Source: JAKPQD01 sp029572965 (lineage in GTDB: Bacteria > Bacteroidota > Bacteroidia > Bacteroidales > DTGW01). Taken from it: 64,000 bases of DNA. The position numbers and the translations under genes were made by a program. The notes under the pieces are model-generated. The model was not told where the DNA came from and did no database searches. It worked only from the letters and a program-made list of their open reading frames with translations. The DNA is taken from the NCBI GenBank assembly GCA_035374585.1, contig DAOSPF010000003.1:23096-87095 (forward strand), written 5' to 3'. This document shows, in pieces, positions 18,452 to 27,114 of the stretch (its first letter is position 1; every line of letters starts with the position of its first letter).

Positions 18452-18798
18452 ATTTATCCAAAATATTAAATTTTTTAGTTAATACTTTCATACCTCTTTT
18501 AATAATCGCTTAATTACAACTAAAAACGCTCAATTTAATATATATATATAACAAAAAATATATAATTAATTACATTTTTTAATTATTAAACATATTTATA
18601 TTATTTTTTGTAACATAAATATGTTATTTATAATAATTTTTTGAATTTTATATTAAAAATAACATCATTTTGGATATAAAATTATTTTTATAATAAATAA
18701 ACTTTTAATAACACTTTATTTATATAAATATATTTTCATTTTTTACTTTATTTTTTAAATTATTATCACTTTTTATGTGTTATTTTAAAATTAATTAC
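18452..18798. other. AT-rich intergenic spacer
   Basis: About 350 bp of extremely AT-rich DNA between the divergent TetR and porin-like genes. I see no open frame, clear hairpin or repeat family member. It could hold promoter-upstream elements or intrinsically curved DNA (many A and T tracts). Confidence 0.5.
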
Positions 18799-18816
18799 TA
18801 TTTTTGTCTTGAAATT

Positions 18817-18832
18817 ATTAACCGTAAAATAT
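18817..18832 (+). promoter_or_regulatory. ATTAACCGTAAAATAT leader motif, copy 1
   Basis: This 16-base string lies exactly 7 nt before the ATG of the porin-like gene. The same string lies exactly 7 nt before the second ammonium transporter gene (22188-22203). A possible -7 box TATTTTTG (18799-18806) lies just upstream here, so the motif would be in the 5' UTR. Confidence 0.5.
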
Positions 18833-18839
18833 ATTTATT

Positions 18840-19514
18840 ATGAAAACAAGTTTAAAAGTGATGGTGGTAGCAGTTGCTACAATGGTATCAGGAGCAGTTT
18901 CTTTAGCACAAACAACCGTAACCCCGGGATTGGATTTGTATAGCACTTATCTTTGGAGGGGCTCAAAAATTGATGGGCCTTCGGCCCAACCTTCGTTGGT
19001 TGTTAAAAATGGCGGATTGACAGTTGGGACATGGGGCTCTTTCGGATTGGCAAGCTCATACAGCGAAATTGATTTTTACGTTTCTTACGCGTTTGAGTTT
19101 GGCCTTTCATTGGGCGTAACCGATTATTATTATCCAACCTTAAACGCTGACGGGTATAGTGCATTTGAATTTTCAAAAGATTCAGGGGCACACGCTATTG
19201 AAGCAAACGTTGGATATACATTGGACAAGTTTACCCTATCGGCCAACTACATCTTCAATGAAGCTGCCGCAGCTGCTTCAACCGGTGGCGACAAATACTT
19301 TGAAGCCAGCTATGCTTTTGAAAGCTTTAGTTTATTTGTAGGTGCCGGAGACGGATGGCATACCAAAGACACCAAATTTGCCCTTTGTAATATTGGCGCA
19401 AAAGCAACAAAAGAAATCAAAGTCTCTGATTCATTCTCAATTCCTGTAACAGGCGTTTTAATGATAAACCCGGACAAGGAATTAATCAGCTTAGGCGTAG
19501 GTATTTCATTTTAA
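18840..19514 (+). CDS. TorF-like putative outer-membrane porin
   Basis: A 224-residue protein with a signal peptide (VMVVAVATMVSGAVSLAQ) and about 12 predicted strands. The mature N-terminus (PGLDLYSTYLWRGSKIDGP) matches the TorF-type putative porin pattern. It heads the nitrogen block and shares the leader motif with the second Amt gene, so a role in uptake of ammonium or small nitrogen compounds across the outer membrane is plausible but not shown. Confidence 0.68.
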   Translation: MKTSLKVMVVAVATMVSGAVSLAQTTVTPGLDLYSTYLWRGSKIDGPSAQPSLVVKNGGLTVGTWGSFGLASSYSEIDFYVSYAFEFGLSLGVTDYYYPTLNADGYSAFEFSKDSGAHAIEANVGYTLDKFTLSANYIFNEAAAAASTGGDKYFEASYAFESFSLFVGAGDGWHTKDTKFALCNIGAKATKEIKVSDSFSIPVTGVLMINPDKELISLGVGISF

Positions 19515-19536
19515 CAAATACCCTTTATAAATCACC

Positions 19537-19597
19537 AATGAAACTCCCATATCCTTGTAAAATAATAATATAAAGTAAGCACTATGAGAGTTTCATT
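19537..19597. repeat. Long-loop inverted repeat of the ATGAAAC family
   Basis: AATGAAACTCCCAT (19537-19550) is complementary at 13 of 14 positions to ATGAGAGTTTCATT (19584-19597), around a 33-base loop. It sits between the porin-like gene and the first PII gene and may act as a processing or attenuation hairpin. Both arms belong to the short repeat family seen at 2638, 49043 and 49247. Confidence 0.55.
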
Positions 19598-19624
19598 ATT
19601 CATTAAAATTTAAATTTTACAATA

Positions 19625-19972
19625 ATGAAAAAGATTGAAGCTATTATCCGTAAGTCGAAATTTGAAGATGTAACCAATGCCCTTCATGAAGCTGAAATCG
19701 ACTTTTTTACTTACTCAGAGGTTGTCGGAGTTGGAAATGAAAAATCCGGTGCAATATATAGGGCTACCGTTTATGAAACCAGGTTTATACCTCGAATATT
19801 AATTTCTTTCGTTTGCCGGGACCATTTGGCCGAAAATGCAGTGCAGGCAATAGCAACAGCTGCCAGAACGGGCGAACTTGGCGATGGCAAAATCTTCATA
19901 TCAACTGTTGATGATTCTGTCCGCATAAGAAATGGAGAAAGAGGCCCTGAATCATTGTTTATTAAAGATTAG
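19625..19972 (+). CDS. PII nitrogen regulatory protein (GlnK-like), copy 1
   Basis: A 115-residue PII protein; PII trimers sense ATP/ADP and 2-oxoglutarate and gate Amt channels. The start (MKKIEAIIRKSKFEDV) and the B-loop (TGELGDGKIFIS, about residues 86-97) are canonical. The T-loop is divergent and one residue shorter than in E. coli GlnB: the tyrosine is kept (Tyr50) but the 2-oxoglutarate ligand Gln39 aligns with Glu and Lys58 with Arg. It lies 22 bp before the first Amt gene. Confidence 0.9.
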   Translation: MKKIEAIIRKSKFEDVTNALHEAEIDFFTYSEVVGVGNEKSGAIYRATVYETRFIPRILISFVCRDHLAENAVQAIATAARTGELGDGKIFISTVDDSVRIRNGERGPESLFIKD

Positions 19973-19994
19973 TGTAAATATAAAAAAAGATATT

Positions 19995-21221
19995 ATGGAT
20001 TCAACAGCATTAACAATAGGTTTAAACACCATATGGGTGTTAATAGCAGGAGCTCTGGTGTTCTTTATGCAAACAGGGTTTGCCTTAGTCGAAGCAGGTT
20101 TTACCCGATCAAAAAACACGACAAACATATTATTTAAAAACTTAATGGACTTTTGTATTGGCACTTTCGTCTTTTGGCTATTAGGCTATGGAATAATGTT
20201 TGGTGCCGGAAACGGGTTCATCGGGGGATTTGAATTGTTCTCAAAAGTTGACCACGGAGCTGCAGCAGGATTGCCCAACATGGCATTCTTTTTCTTTCAA
20301 TTAGTATTTGCCGCTACTGCTGCTACAATTGTATCGGGTGCTATGGCAGAAAGAACAAAATTTTCAGCATACTTAATATATAGCGCCATAATCTCGTTAA
20401 TTATTTATCCCATTTCAGGCCACTGGATATGGGGGGGAGGCTGGTTGTCACAATTAAGTATCCCCATGCACGATTTTGCAGGATCAACAGTAGTGCATTC
20501 TGTAGGCGGATGGTTAGCCCTGACAGGAGCCATTGTATTAGGCCCTCGCATTGGTAAATATAAAAATGGAAAAGCAAATGCTATCCCTGGTCACAGCATA
20601 ACTTTAGCAACTTTAGGCGTATTTATCCTCTGGATTGGTTGGTTTGGATTCAACCCAGGTTCAACTTTAGGAGTGGGCGACGCAGGCTTGATTTCAAAAA
20701 TATTCGTAACTACAAATGCTGCCGCTGCAGTTGGAGGCATTGCCACTATGATTTTGACATGGTTTAGATATGGAAAGCCTACCCTTTCGATGACATTAAA
20801 CGGTGTTTTAGCAGGATTAGTAGCCATTACAGCTGGTTGCGACGCTGTAACTCCCGGAGGAGCTGTTATTATAGGTTTTATAGCTGGAATTGTTGTAGTT
20901 TTCTCAGTAGAATTGTTCGATAAAGTATTTAAAATCGACGATCCGGTTGGTGCAATATCAGTCCACGGAATATGCGGGGCTCTTGGTACATTATTAGTTG
21001 GCATTTTCTCACAAAGCGGAGGCGTTCTTTACGGTGGAGGCTGGGGATTATTTACAAGCCAGGCTATTGGAGTAGTATCGGTTGCTGCATGGACTATTGC
21101 AGTAGGCTTCATTCTCTTCCTTGCCATCAAATACACTATTGGTATCCGTGTATCAGCAAAAGAAGAAGAAATTGGGCTCGACTTCTTCGAACATGGAGAA
21201 ACAGCCTACAACAACCATTAA
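19995..21221 (+). CDS. amt: Ammonium transporter, copy 1
   Basis: A 408-residue Amt/Mep/Rh channel with about 11 membrane segments. I start at the internal ATG (MDSTALTIGLNTIWVLIAG) because the longer frame overlaps the PII gene. Signatures: FALVEAGFTRSKNTTN, DFAGSTVVHSVGGWLALTGA, and VHGICGALGTLLVGIF. It lacks the long cleavable leader of the other two Amt proteins and represents a different subtype. A strong terminator follows. Confidence 0.93.
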   Translation: MDSTALTIGLNTIWVLIAGALVFFMQTGFALVEAGFTRSKNTTNILFKNLMDFCIGTFVFWLLGYGIMFGAGNGFIGGFELFSKVDHGAAAGLPNMAFFFFQLVFAATAATIVSGAMAERTKFSAYLIYSAIISLIIYPISGHWIWGGGWLSQLSIPMHDFAGSTVVHSVGGWLALTGAIVLGPRIGKYKNGKANAIPGHSITLATLGVFILWIGWFGFNPGSTLGVGDAGLISKIFVTTNAAAAVGGIATMILTWFRYGKPTLSMTLNGVLAGLVAITAGCDAVTPGGAVIIGFIAGIVVVFSVELFDKVFKIDDPVGAISVHGICGALGTLLVGIFSQSGGVLYGGGWGLFTSQAIGVVSVAAWTIAVGFILFLAIKYTIGIRVSAKEEEIGLDFFEHGETAYNNH

Positions 21222-21241
21222 AAAATTGTACTAAAAATACA

Positions 21242-21284
21242 CTTGATAAAAAATGCACCTTTTGTGGTGCATTTTTTTATCAAG
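21242..21284 (+). terminator. Strong intrinsic terminator after amt copy 1
   Basis: An 18-bp stem with one bulged T, CTTGATAAAAAATGCACC with its complement, around a 6-base loop. The T run lies within the 3' arm. It closes the porin/PII/Amt unit. Confidence 0.8.
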
Positions 21285-21743
21285 ACAATCAAGAACATAA
21301 AATACATGAAGCAACATAGTTGCAATATATTTAAAGACCCTTCGAAATAAGGTGCGTAGCACCGAATAATAATTCGCCTCTACTTACCTTAATCAATGTA
21401 AAGCTGATTTTTCTGCAAATATTTATACACTTCACAGTTAAAAGAAGATTATTACTAACCTGTCCAAGTAAAACTAAAAAAGAAAAAGAATATATTTAGT
21501 AAACCTATACCCAAAAAATAACCTTAGCCATATTTGAAAAACAGGTTACCTAAAAATATAAAAGTTGAACCAGTCTGCCAAATATAAAAACCATGCTTAA
21601 TTAAAAATCAAATTTTTATATATAATATTATTAAAATATATAGGAGTATTAAAAATAATTAATCAAAATAACAAATACAACCCCAATATAATTTATATAA
21701 ACAAAAACGATATAAATAAATTTTTATATTTATCATCAAATTG
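21285..21743. other. AT-rich intergenic region, no gene seen
   Basis: About 460 bp without a convincing open frame. It contains a small perfect hairpin, GGTGC-GTA-GCACC (21351-21363), of the kind found in dispersed Bacteroidetes intergenic repeats. Nothing else was identified. Confidence 0.5.
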
Positions 21744-21775
21744 CTTGATAAATTAAATCAAATTATATAATTTTG
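21744..21775 (+). promoter_or_regulatory. Promoter of the second PII/Amt unit
   Basis: CTTG (21744-21747) and TAATTTTG (21768-21775) are 20 bp apart, fitting the Bacteroidetes -33/-7 consensus. The PII start codon is 38 bp downstream. Confidence 0.55.
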
Positions 21776-21813
21776 TAACAAATTATTAATAATAAATTAA
21801 ATTCTTTAAATTT

Positions 21814-22170
21814 ATGAAAAAAATTGAAGCAATTATCCGTAAGTCAAAATTTGAAGATGTAAAAGCCGCTCTTCATGCCGTTGACATCGATTTTTTTACC
21901 TACTGGGATGCCACTGGTGTAGGAAAATCAACAGAAAAAATTATTTTTCGTGGCAAATCGTATGATACAAGTAAAATCAACCGGACCATGTTGTCAATAA
22001 TCGTTCGCGACCAAAATCTGGAAAAAACAATAAATGCCATTATTACATCTGCCAAAACCGGAGAAATGGGCGATGGAAAAATATTCGTTTCAGACATTGA
22101 AGACGTTTATCGTATCAGAAATGCAGAGAAAGGCCCCGAGGCCCTTTATATAAAAGGTGAAGAAGTATAA
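21814..22170 (+). CDS. PII nitrogen regulatory protein (GlnK-like), copy 2
   Basis: A 118-residue PII paralogue of the copy at 19625, with the same start and B-loop (TGEMGDGKIFVS). Its T-loop diverges more: Gln39 aligns with Ser and Lys58 with Arg, while the tyrosine (Tyr50) remains. It lies 40 bp before the second Amt gene, so each PII seems matched to its own channel. Confidence 0.9.
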   Translation: MKKIEAIIRKSKFEDVKAALHAVDIDFFTYWDATGVGKSTEKIIFRGKSYDTSKINRTMLSIIVRDQNLEKTINAIITSAKTGEMGDGKIFVSDIEDVYRIRNAEKGPEALYIKGEEV

Positions 22171-22187
22171 TTACAGCAACAGAAATG

Positions 22188-22203
22188 ATTAACCGTAAAA
22201 TAT
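22188..22203 (+). promoter_or_regulatory. ATTAACCGTAAAATAT leader motif, copy 2
   Basis: Identical to the string at 18817-18832 and also exactly 7 nt before an ATG. Here it lies within a PII-Amt transcript, which favours a translational rather than a promoter role. Confidence 0.5.
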
Positions 22204-22210
22204 TTATATC

Positions 22211-23632
22211 ATGAAAACTTTATCAATAAAAACAATAGGCTTAATACTTTTGGTTTTCTTTTGCACTTTAGGAGTTAGCGCACAAGATCCTAAAGCTGCA
22301 AACGACAGTATCAAAGCCACCACAGAAGCAACTATTGCTCCAGTATCACCTTCAGTGGACTCTGGAGATACAGCTTGGCTCATCGTAGCAGCAGCTTTCG
22401 TCCTGATGATGACCATACCCGGATTAGCCTTGTTTTATGGCGGATTGGTACGACGTAAAAACGTATTGAACGTACTGATGCAATGTTTTATCATAACCGC
22501 TGTTATCACTATCGAATGGGTAGTTATTGGTTACAGTATGTCCTTTGGCTCATCTGAAGGAATTCTAAATCCTTTCATAGGAGGCTTTGACTGGGCTTTC
22601 TTAAAAGGCATCCATGTAAGCGACCTCAGCCCCTACTTTATCTCACACTCACAACCAACGGCTGATGGAGGTACAATAGGCACAATACCTCACATTGTAT
22701 TTATCCTCTTCCAATGTATGTTTGCTATCATTACCCCTGCTCTCATATTGGGAGCTTATGCAGAACGTATTAAATTTAAAGGATTTCTTTTGTTCACCGT
22801 GTTATGGTCGCTGATCGTTTACAACCCAGTTGCACACTGGGTATGGAGCGGCGACGGATGGTTATTTAAAATGGGGGCACTCGACTTTGCCGGAGGCACA
22901 GTAGTACACATCAATGCTGGTATTGCAGCCCTTGTAACAGCGCTGATGATTGGTAAAAGAAAATATTACGAAGGACATCCTACTCAACCACACAACATTC
23001 CTTATGTTGTAATGGGAGCAGCGCTGCTATGGGTTGGCTGGATTGGGTTCAACGCTGGTAGTGGTTTGGCAGCAGACGGATTGGCAGCAAGTGCATTCCT
23101 TGTAACACACTTGGCCACAGCAACAGCTGCATTTACCTGGGTTATCCTCGACTGGATTTTCAACAAAAAACCTACCGTTGTTGGTATTGCCACCGGTGCA
23201 GTAGCAGGATTGGTAGCCATTACCCCGGCAGCAGGTTTTGTAGATGTAACAGGTGCATTACTAATAGGTATGTTGGTTTCAGTATTCTGTTTCATCATGG
23301 TTGGGGTAATAAAACCCAAACTTGGATACGACGATTCGTTAGATGCATTTGGGGTACACGGTATTGGTGGTTTGTGGGGTGCTTTAGCAACCGGGCTCTT
23401 TGCAACAACAGCCATACAAGGCTCGTACAGTGGATTGTTTTATGGAAACGCAACACAGTTTATCATTCAGTTAAAAGCTGTTGGAGTTACTATTCTTTAC
23501 TCAGGAATTCTTACCGCAGTGCTATTCTGGATTACAGATAAACTGGTTGGTGTTAGGGCTAAAGATGTTGACGAAACTGAAGGTCTTGACATTACACAAC
23601 ATGGCGAAATAGCTTACAACAAAGCAGATTAA
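22211..23632 (+). CDS. amt: Ammonium transporter with signal peptide, copy 2
   Basis: A 473-residue Amt with an N-terminal signal (IGLILLVFFCTLGVSAQ) and a short linker before the channel. Channel signatures: PGLALFYGGLVRRKNVLN, DFAGGTVVHINAGIAALVTA and FGVHGIGGLWGALATGLF. The C-terminal tail (VDETEGLDITQHGEIAYNK) is the part that contacts PII in known complexes. It is closely related to copy 3 and probably arose with it by duplication. Confidence 0.93.
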   Translation: MKTLSIKTIGLILLVFFCTLGVSAQDPKAANDSIKATTEATIAPVSPSVDSGDTAWLIVAAAFVLMMTIPGLALFYGGLVRRKNVLNVLMQCFIITAVITIEWVVIGYSMSFGSSEGILNPFIGGFDWAFLKGIHVSDLSPYFISHSQPTADGGTIGTIPHIVFILFQCMFAIITPALILGAYAERIKFKGFLLFTVLWSLIVYNPVAHWVWSGDGWLFKMGALDFAGGTVVHINAGIAALVTALMIGKRKYYEGHPTQPHNIPYVVMGAALLWVGWIGFNAGSGLAADGLAASAFLVTHLATATAAFTWVILDWIFNKKPTVVGIATGAVAGLVAITPAAGFVDVTGALLIGMLVSVFCFIMVGVIKPKLGYDDSLDAFGVHGIGGLWGALATGLFATTAIQGSYSGLFYGNATQFIIQLKAVGVTILYSGILTAVLFWITDKLVGVRAKDVDETEGLDITQHGEIAYNKAD

Positions 23633-23665
23633 ACCCTTTCTCAAAATTAGTTTAATACCCGAGTT

Positions 23666-23704
23666 GAAACGGAAACTATATATTGGTTTCCGTTTCTTTT
23701 TTTT
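23666..23704 (+). terminator. Intrinsic terminator after amt copy 2
   Basis: GAAACGGAAAC (23666-23676) pairs with GTTTCCGTTTC (23686-23696), followed by eight or more T residues. Confidence 0.8.
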
Positions 23705-23832
23705 ATTATCACTAATAAAGTTAACTATTCAGACAAACACAATGATAAAATAATTAAATAAAATTTTAAGGTTGGAATAAAATAAAAAAGAATTTCATTA
23801 CAAAAAATAAACTTTCGATATATATTATTAAT

Positions 23833-23840
23833 TATATTTG
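23833..23840 (+). promoter_or_regulatory. Possible -7 box of the third amt gene
   Basis: TATATTTG matches TAnnTTTG and lies 40 bp before the start codon. A matching -33 TTTG at the right distance is not evident, so the promoter may need an activator. Confidence 0.4.
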
Positions 23841-23880
23841 CGCCTCAAATTACATTTTATAACTTTTAAATAAAAATAAA

Positions 23881-25239
23881 ATGAAAAAACGCATTTGGGG
23901 TATTATTTTATTATTAGTATTTTTAAATCTCTTTCAACAAAATTTGTTTTGCCAGTCTGTTTCGCAACAAGAACAGGCCTCATCAATTAGCCTTGGCAAT
24001 ACAGCCTGGGTGCTAATCTCCACAGCCCTGGTCATGTTAATGACTATTCCGGGGCTTGCTTTGTTTTATGGCGGACTTGTCCGCCGAAAAAACCTCCTGA
24101 ACATCATCATGCAATGCTTTATTATTATGTTGATTATTAGCATTGAATGGGTAGTTTTGGGATACAGCATGTCATTTGGTTCATCCGAAGGTTTTCTAAA
24201 ACCTTTTATCGGGGGCTTTGACTGGGCATTTCTTAACAACATAAAAGCATCAGACCTTAGTCCTTATGCAGTTACTATGCCTAACGCCCGAATACCCCAC
24301 GTTGTATTTATCATGTACCAGTGCATGTTTGCAGCCATAACTCCAGCGCTTATCATAGGGGCTTTTGCTGAAAGAATTAAATTTAAAGGTTTTGTAATAT
24401 TTTCATTGTTATGGGCATTATTCATATACAACCCGGTAACCCACTGGATGTGGTCTTCAGACGGATGGTTATTTAAAATGGGGGCACTTGACTTTGCCGG
24501 AGGCATTGTCGTTCATATTACAGCAGGTATCTCGGCCTTAATTATGGCCATCATGCTTGGTTGGAGAAGGTACTACAACAACACCCCTACTCCGCCCCAT
24601 AATATTCCTTTTGTTGCCATAGGAACAGGAATACTTTGGTTTGGCTGGTTCGGGTTCAATGCCGGAAGCGGATTGGCCGCTGATGGAGTAGCCGGAAATG
24701 CAATGCTTGTAACACATATCGCAGCAGCAACAGCAGGCTTTGTTTGGGCCCTGCTCGATTGGTTTATTAACAAAAAACCCACAACCATAGGTGTTTGCAC
24801 TGGTATTGTTGCCGGATTAGCTGCTATTACCCCAACAGCAGGATTTATTGATGTCAGGGCAGCTATTATTGTAAGTACAATAAGCTCTATTACCTGTTTC
24901 ATCATGGTAGGTTATATAAAAATAAAACTTGGATATGATGATTCTTTAGATGCTTTTGGCGTTCATGGTATTGCTGGTATCATTGGTTCTTTACTGGTTG
25001 GTATTTTTGCTTCACCAGCAATTCAGGGCTCTTACCAGGGATTTTGGTATGGCAACAAGCATCAATTAACCGTTCAACTCATTGCAGTTGGTGCAACCAT
25101 TGTTTATTCTGCCATTATCACCTTTTTGCTATATAAATTAGTGGACAAATTCTTTGGCTTACGCGTTAACCCAAATGAAGAGAACGAAGGGTTAGACTTT
25201 TCGCAACACAACGAAATAGCCTATAACGAAACAGATTAA
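23881..25239 (+). CDS. amt: Ammonium transporter with signal peptide, copy 3
   Basis: A 452-residue Amt closely related to copy 2: signal peptide (IILLLVFLNLFQQNLFCQ), then PGLALFYGGLVRRKNLLN, DFAGGIVVHITAGISALIMA and FGVHGIAGIIGSLLVGIF. It has its own apparent promoter and no adjacent PII gene. The tail (ENEGLDFSQHNEIAYNETD) keeps the PII-contact pattern. Three channels with two PII proteins suggest adaptation to changing or low ammonium. Confidence 0.93.
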   Translation: MKKRIWGIILLLVFLNLFQQNLFCQSVSQQEQASSISLGNTAWVLISTALVMLMTIPGLALFYGGLVRRKNLLNIIMQCFIIMLIISIEWVVLGYSMSFGSSEGFLKPFIGGFDWAFLNNIKASDLSPYAVTMPNARIPHVVFIMYQCMFAAITPALIIGAFAERIKFKGFVIFSLLWALFIYNPVTHWMWSSDGWLFKMGALDFAGGIVVHITAGISALIMAIMLGWRRYYNNTPTPPHNIPFVAIGTGILWFGWFGFNAGSGLAADGVAGNAMLVTHIAAATAGFVWALLDWFINKKPTTIGVCTGIVAGLAAITPTAGFIDVRAAIIVSTISSITCFIMVGYIKIKLGYDDSLDAFGVHGIAGIIGSLLVGIFASPAIQGSYQGFWYGNKHQLTVQLIAVGATIVYSAIITFLLYKLVDKFFGLRVNPNEENEGLDFSQHNEIAYNETD

Positions 25240-25350
25240 CAAACATCCAGTTTTTATAAGTAAACAAAAGCCGTTTCGTAAATCTCTGTTTATACTTCCA
25301 AAGTCATTGAAATGCTGTTTAATTAAGCCCAATTACTTCATAGCTTTGCT

Positions 25351-25429
25351 AACCCCAGCCTTAAGACTGGGGTTACAAACTCTAACTTACCGACGGACTT
25401 TAACCCTGATATTTTACCGGACAACAGTG
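25351..25429. repeat. Dispersed intergenic repeats (palindrome and solo arm)
   Basis: AACCCCAG (25351-25358) and CTGGGGTT (25367-25374) form a perfect 8-bp hairpin. Further on, ATTTTACCGGACAACAGTG (25411-25429) is the exact reverse complement of the left arm of the IR-flanked element at 36379. I take both as pieces of a dispersed repeat family. Confidence 0.6.
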
Positions 25430-25459
25430 AATAGAAGTAAATATTTGAACTGGGCATAA

Positions 25460-25490
25460 AAAAAGCCGCCTCAAGCTGAAGCGGCTTTTT
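25460..25490. terminator. Bidirectional intrinsic terminator
   Basis: AAAAAGCCGC (25460-25469) pairs with GCGGCTTTTT (25481-25490). It has A and T runs on its two sides and lies between the convergent amt and DUF4907 genes. Confidence 0.75.
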
Positions 25491-25507
25491 ATTTTATTAT
25501 CTTACTC

Positions 25508-25816
25508 TTATGGCATTATCTGAACTTTTGCACTGGCCAGTTCATTTAAAGAAACTGTAGGTGGTATTTGATTATGCAATAATTTTTCTTTGACCAGATA
25601 ACCTATTACCAATGCATCTCTTTCAGAATGAAAAGTTTGTTGGTTTTGTATCGCGGGAATATTTGTCTGATATATAATAGTTTTTTTACCAAAAACCAAC
25701 TTGTACCCCCAGCCCTCATCAACAACAAACGACTCTACCTTTAAGCTTTTTTTTGTCTGACAAGACACAAAAGCAAATAAAAATAAAGACCCAACCAGTA
25801 AAAATTGTTTAGTCAT
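25508..25816 (-). CDS. DUF4907-like lipoprotein
   Basis: A 102-residue lipoprotein. I start it at MTKQFLLVGSLFLFAFVSC (lipobox Cys19) because the longer frame lacks a signal. The mature part (WGYKLVFGKKTIIYQTNIPAI, in shorter words a GYK-x-I-YQ-x-IPAI pattern) fits DUF4907, a small periplasmic domain of unknown function. It overlaps the end of the kelch gene by 8 bp. I recall DUF4907, kelch and DUF4270 genes occurring together in Bacteroidetes; this should be checked. Confidence 0.7.
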   Translation of the reverse strand: MTKQFLLVGSLFLFAFVSCQTKKSLKVESFVVDEGWGYKLVFGKKTIIYQTNIPAIQNQQTFHSERDALVIGYLVKEKLLHNQIPPTVSLNELASAKVQIMP

Positions 25817-26840
25817 TTGTATTACTTTCATCATCGGGCATAAATTTCCAGCAATCATCAAATCTGTAACTGCTGCTTGTGCCAGTAGCAACAATTGCCT
25901 TATCTGAAAATGTCAAAGCTACGGCACGTTGACGGGCTGCCCCTTCAAAATATGATTTTTTAACCCACAAATCGGTAGTAGGATTGTATTCCCAAGTATC
26001 AGACAAAATCGAGCCATTACTTCCCCCTGTTAAATAACCTTTTGAATTAATAGAGAAAGCGGCGGCATATGCACGAATAATTTTATAATTATCATCGTAG
26101 CTTTCATCTTTATTACTATCCTTTATATCTCTTTTCTTAGTCCAAACACCGGAATCACCCTGAGGGGTAAACATATAAAAATCATAATTATAAGTGTCAT
26201 TATTATAGCCTCCAACAACATATGCATTTCCGCCAATAATAAATGATGAAGCCCCCATTCGCTTAGTCCCCAATATACTGGTAATTTGCCTCCACGAATC
26301 AGTTGCTGGGTCATACCTGTAAAAATCTTTCAACCAGCGATCGTTATAACCAGTACCAACAAATCCGTAATTGTTTAAGGCAAAACCCACAGCATCAGAG
26401 CGGCCAAGAGTTGTATCACCATTAACAATCAAATCTGCTTTTTTTGTCCATGAATTAGAAGAAGGATCGTAAGCCCAGAAGTCATTCAAATAATTGACTC
26501 CATCATAGCCAGTACCAATGTACCCAATTGAACCTATCGAGAATCCAACCCCTGCACTGCGTGGTGTTCCTGTAAAATCAGCTTTTTGAGTCCAATAATC
26601 ACCATCATTATTATATTCCCAAAGGTCTTTAAGCCTGTTTTTTCCGTTATATCCCATGCAAATGTAACCCTTGTTACCAATAACAAAACTCATTGCTTCA
26701 CTTCTGGCAACGCCATCAAAATCAGACATCCTGACCCAATTGCCAATAAGATCCTCTGAATCATCGTCATCATCAGAACATGCAGTAAACAAAGAAACCA
26801 ATGCTACTATAAGCACACCAAATTTTAAGTATTTCATCAT
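25809..26840 (-). CDS. Kelch-repeat lipoprotein
   Basis: A 343-residue lipoprotein (LVSLFTACSDDDDDSEDL, lipobox Cys21) with about five to six kelch blades. Each blade has a glycine pair and a tryptophan, for example NKGYICMGYNGKNRLKDLWEY and GFVGTGYNDRWLKDFYRY. Kelch propellers are binding scaffolds; galactose-oxidase-type catalytic residues are not obvious. The acidic run after the Cys is a typical Bacteroidetes surface-export signal for lipoproteins. Divergent from the DUF4270 gene by 274 bp. Confidence 0.85.
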   Translation of the reverse strand: MMKYLKFGVLIVALVSLFTACSDDDDDSEDLIGNWVRMSDFDGVARSEAMSFVIGNKGYICMGYNGKNRLKDLWEYNNDGDYWTQKADFTGTPRSAGVGFSIGSIGYIGTGYDGVNYLNDFWAYDPSSNSWTKKADLIVNGDTTLGRSDAVGFALNNYGFVGTGYNDRWLKDFYRYDPATDSWRQITSILGTKRMGASSFIIGGNAYVVGGYNNDTYNYDFYMFTPQGDSGVWTKKRDIKDSNKDESYDDNYKIIRAYAAAFSINSKGYLTGGSNGSILSDTWEYNPTTDLWVKKSYFEGAARQRAVALTFSDKAIVATGTSSSYRFDDCWKFMPDDESNTND

Positions 26841-27114
26841 TTTATAAAGATTTTAAAAACGTTTCCATCAAGATTTTAATGGCGACAAATGTATCTTACC
26901 ATATACTTCTTAAAAAAAAATATCTACTAAATAAATTATTTTATAGTTAATTTGCACAAATTCTTCGGCAAGCGCAAAATAAATAAATTTAAATTAAATA
27001 ATTACTTTAACATGAATATTTATTTATTTTGTCGAGAGTTTTAAGAGGTTCATATAGATTATTAGTTTATAAAGGTAAAGCTTAGTTTATTTGCCTTACA
27101 AGATTTTTGGAACA

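Noticed and set aside
20591..21004. 137-codon minus-strand frames opposite the amt genes (also 23002-23415)
   Set aside because: They are antisense shadows of the Amt coding sequences, rich in P, T and A as expected for such shadows.
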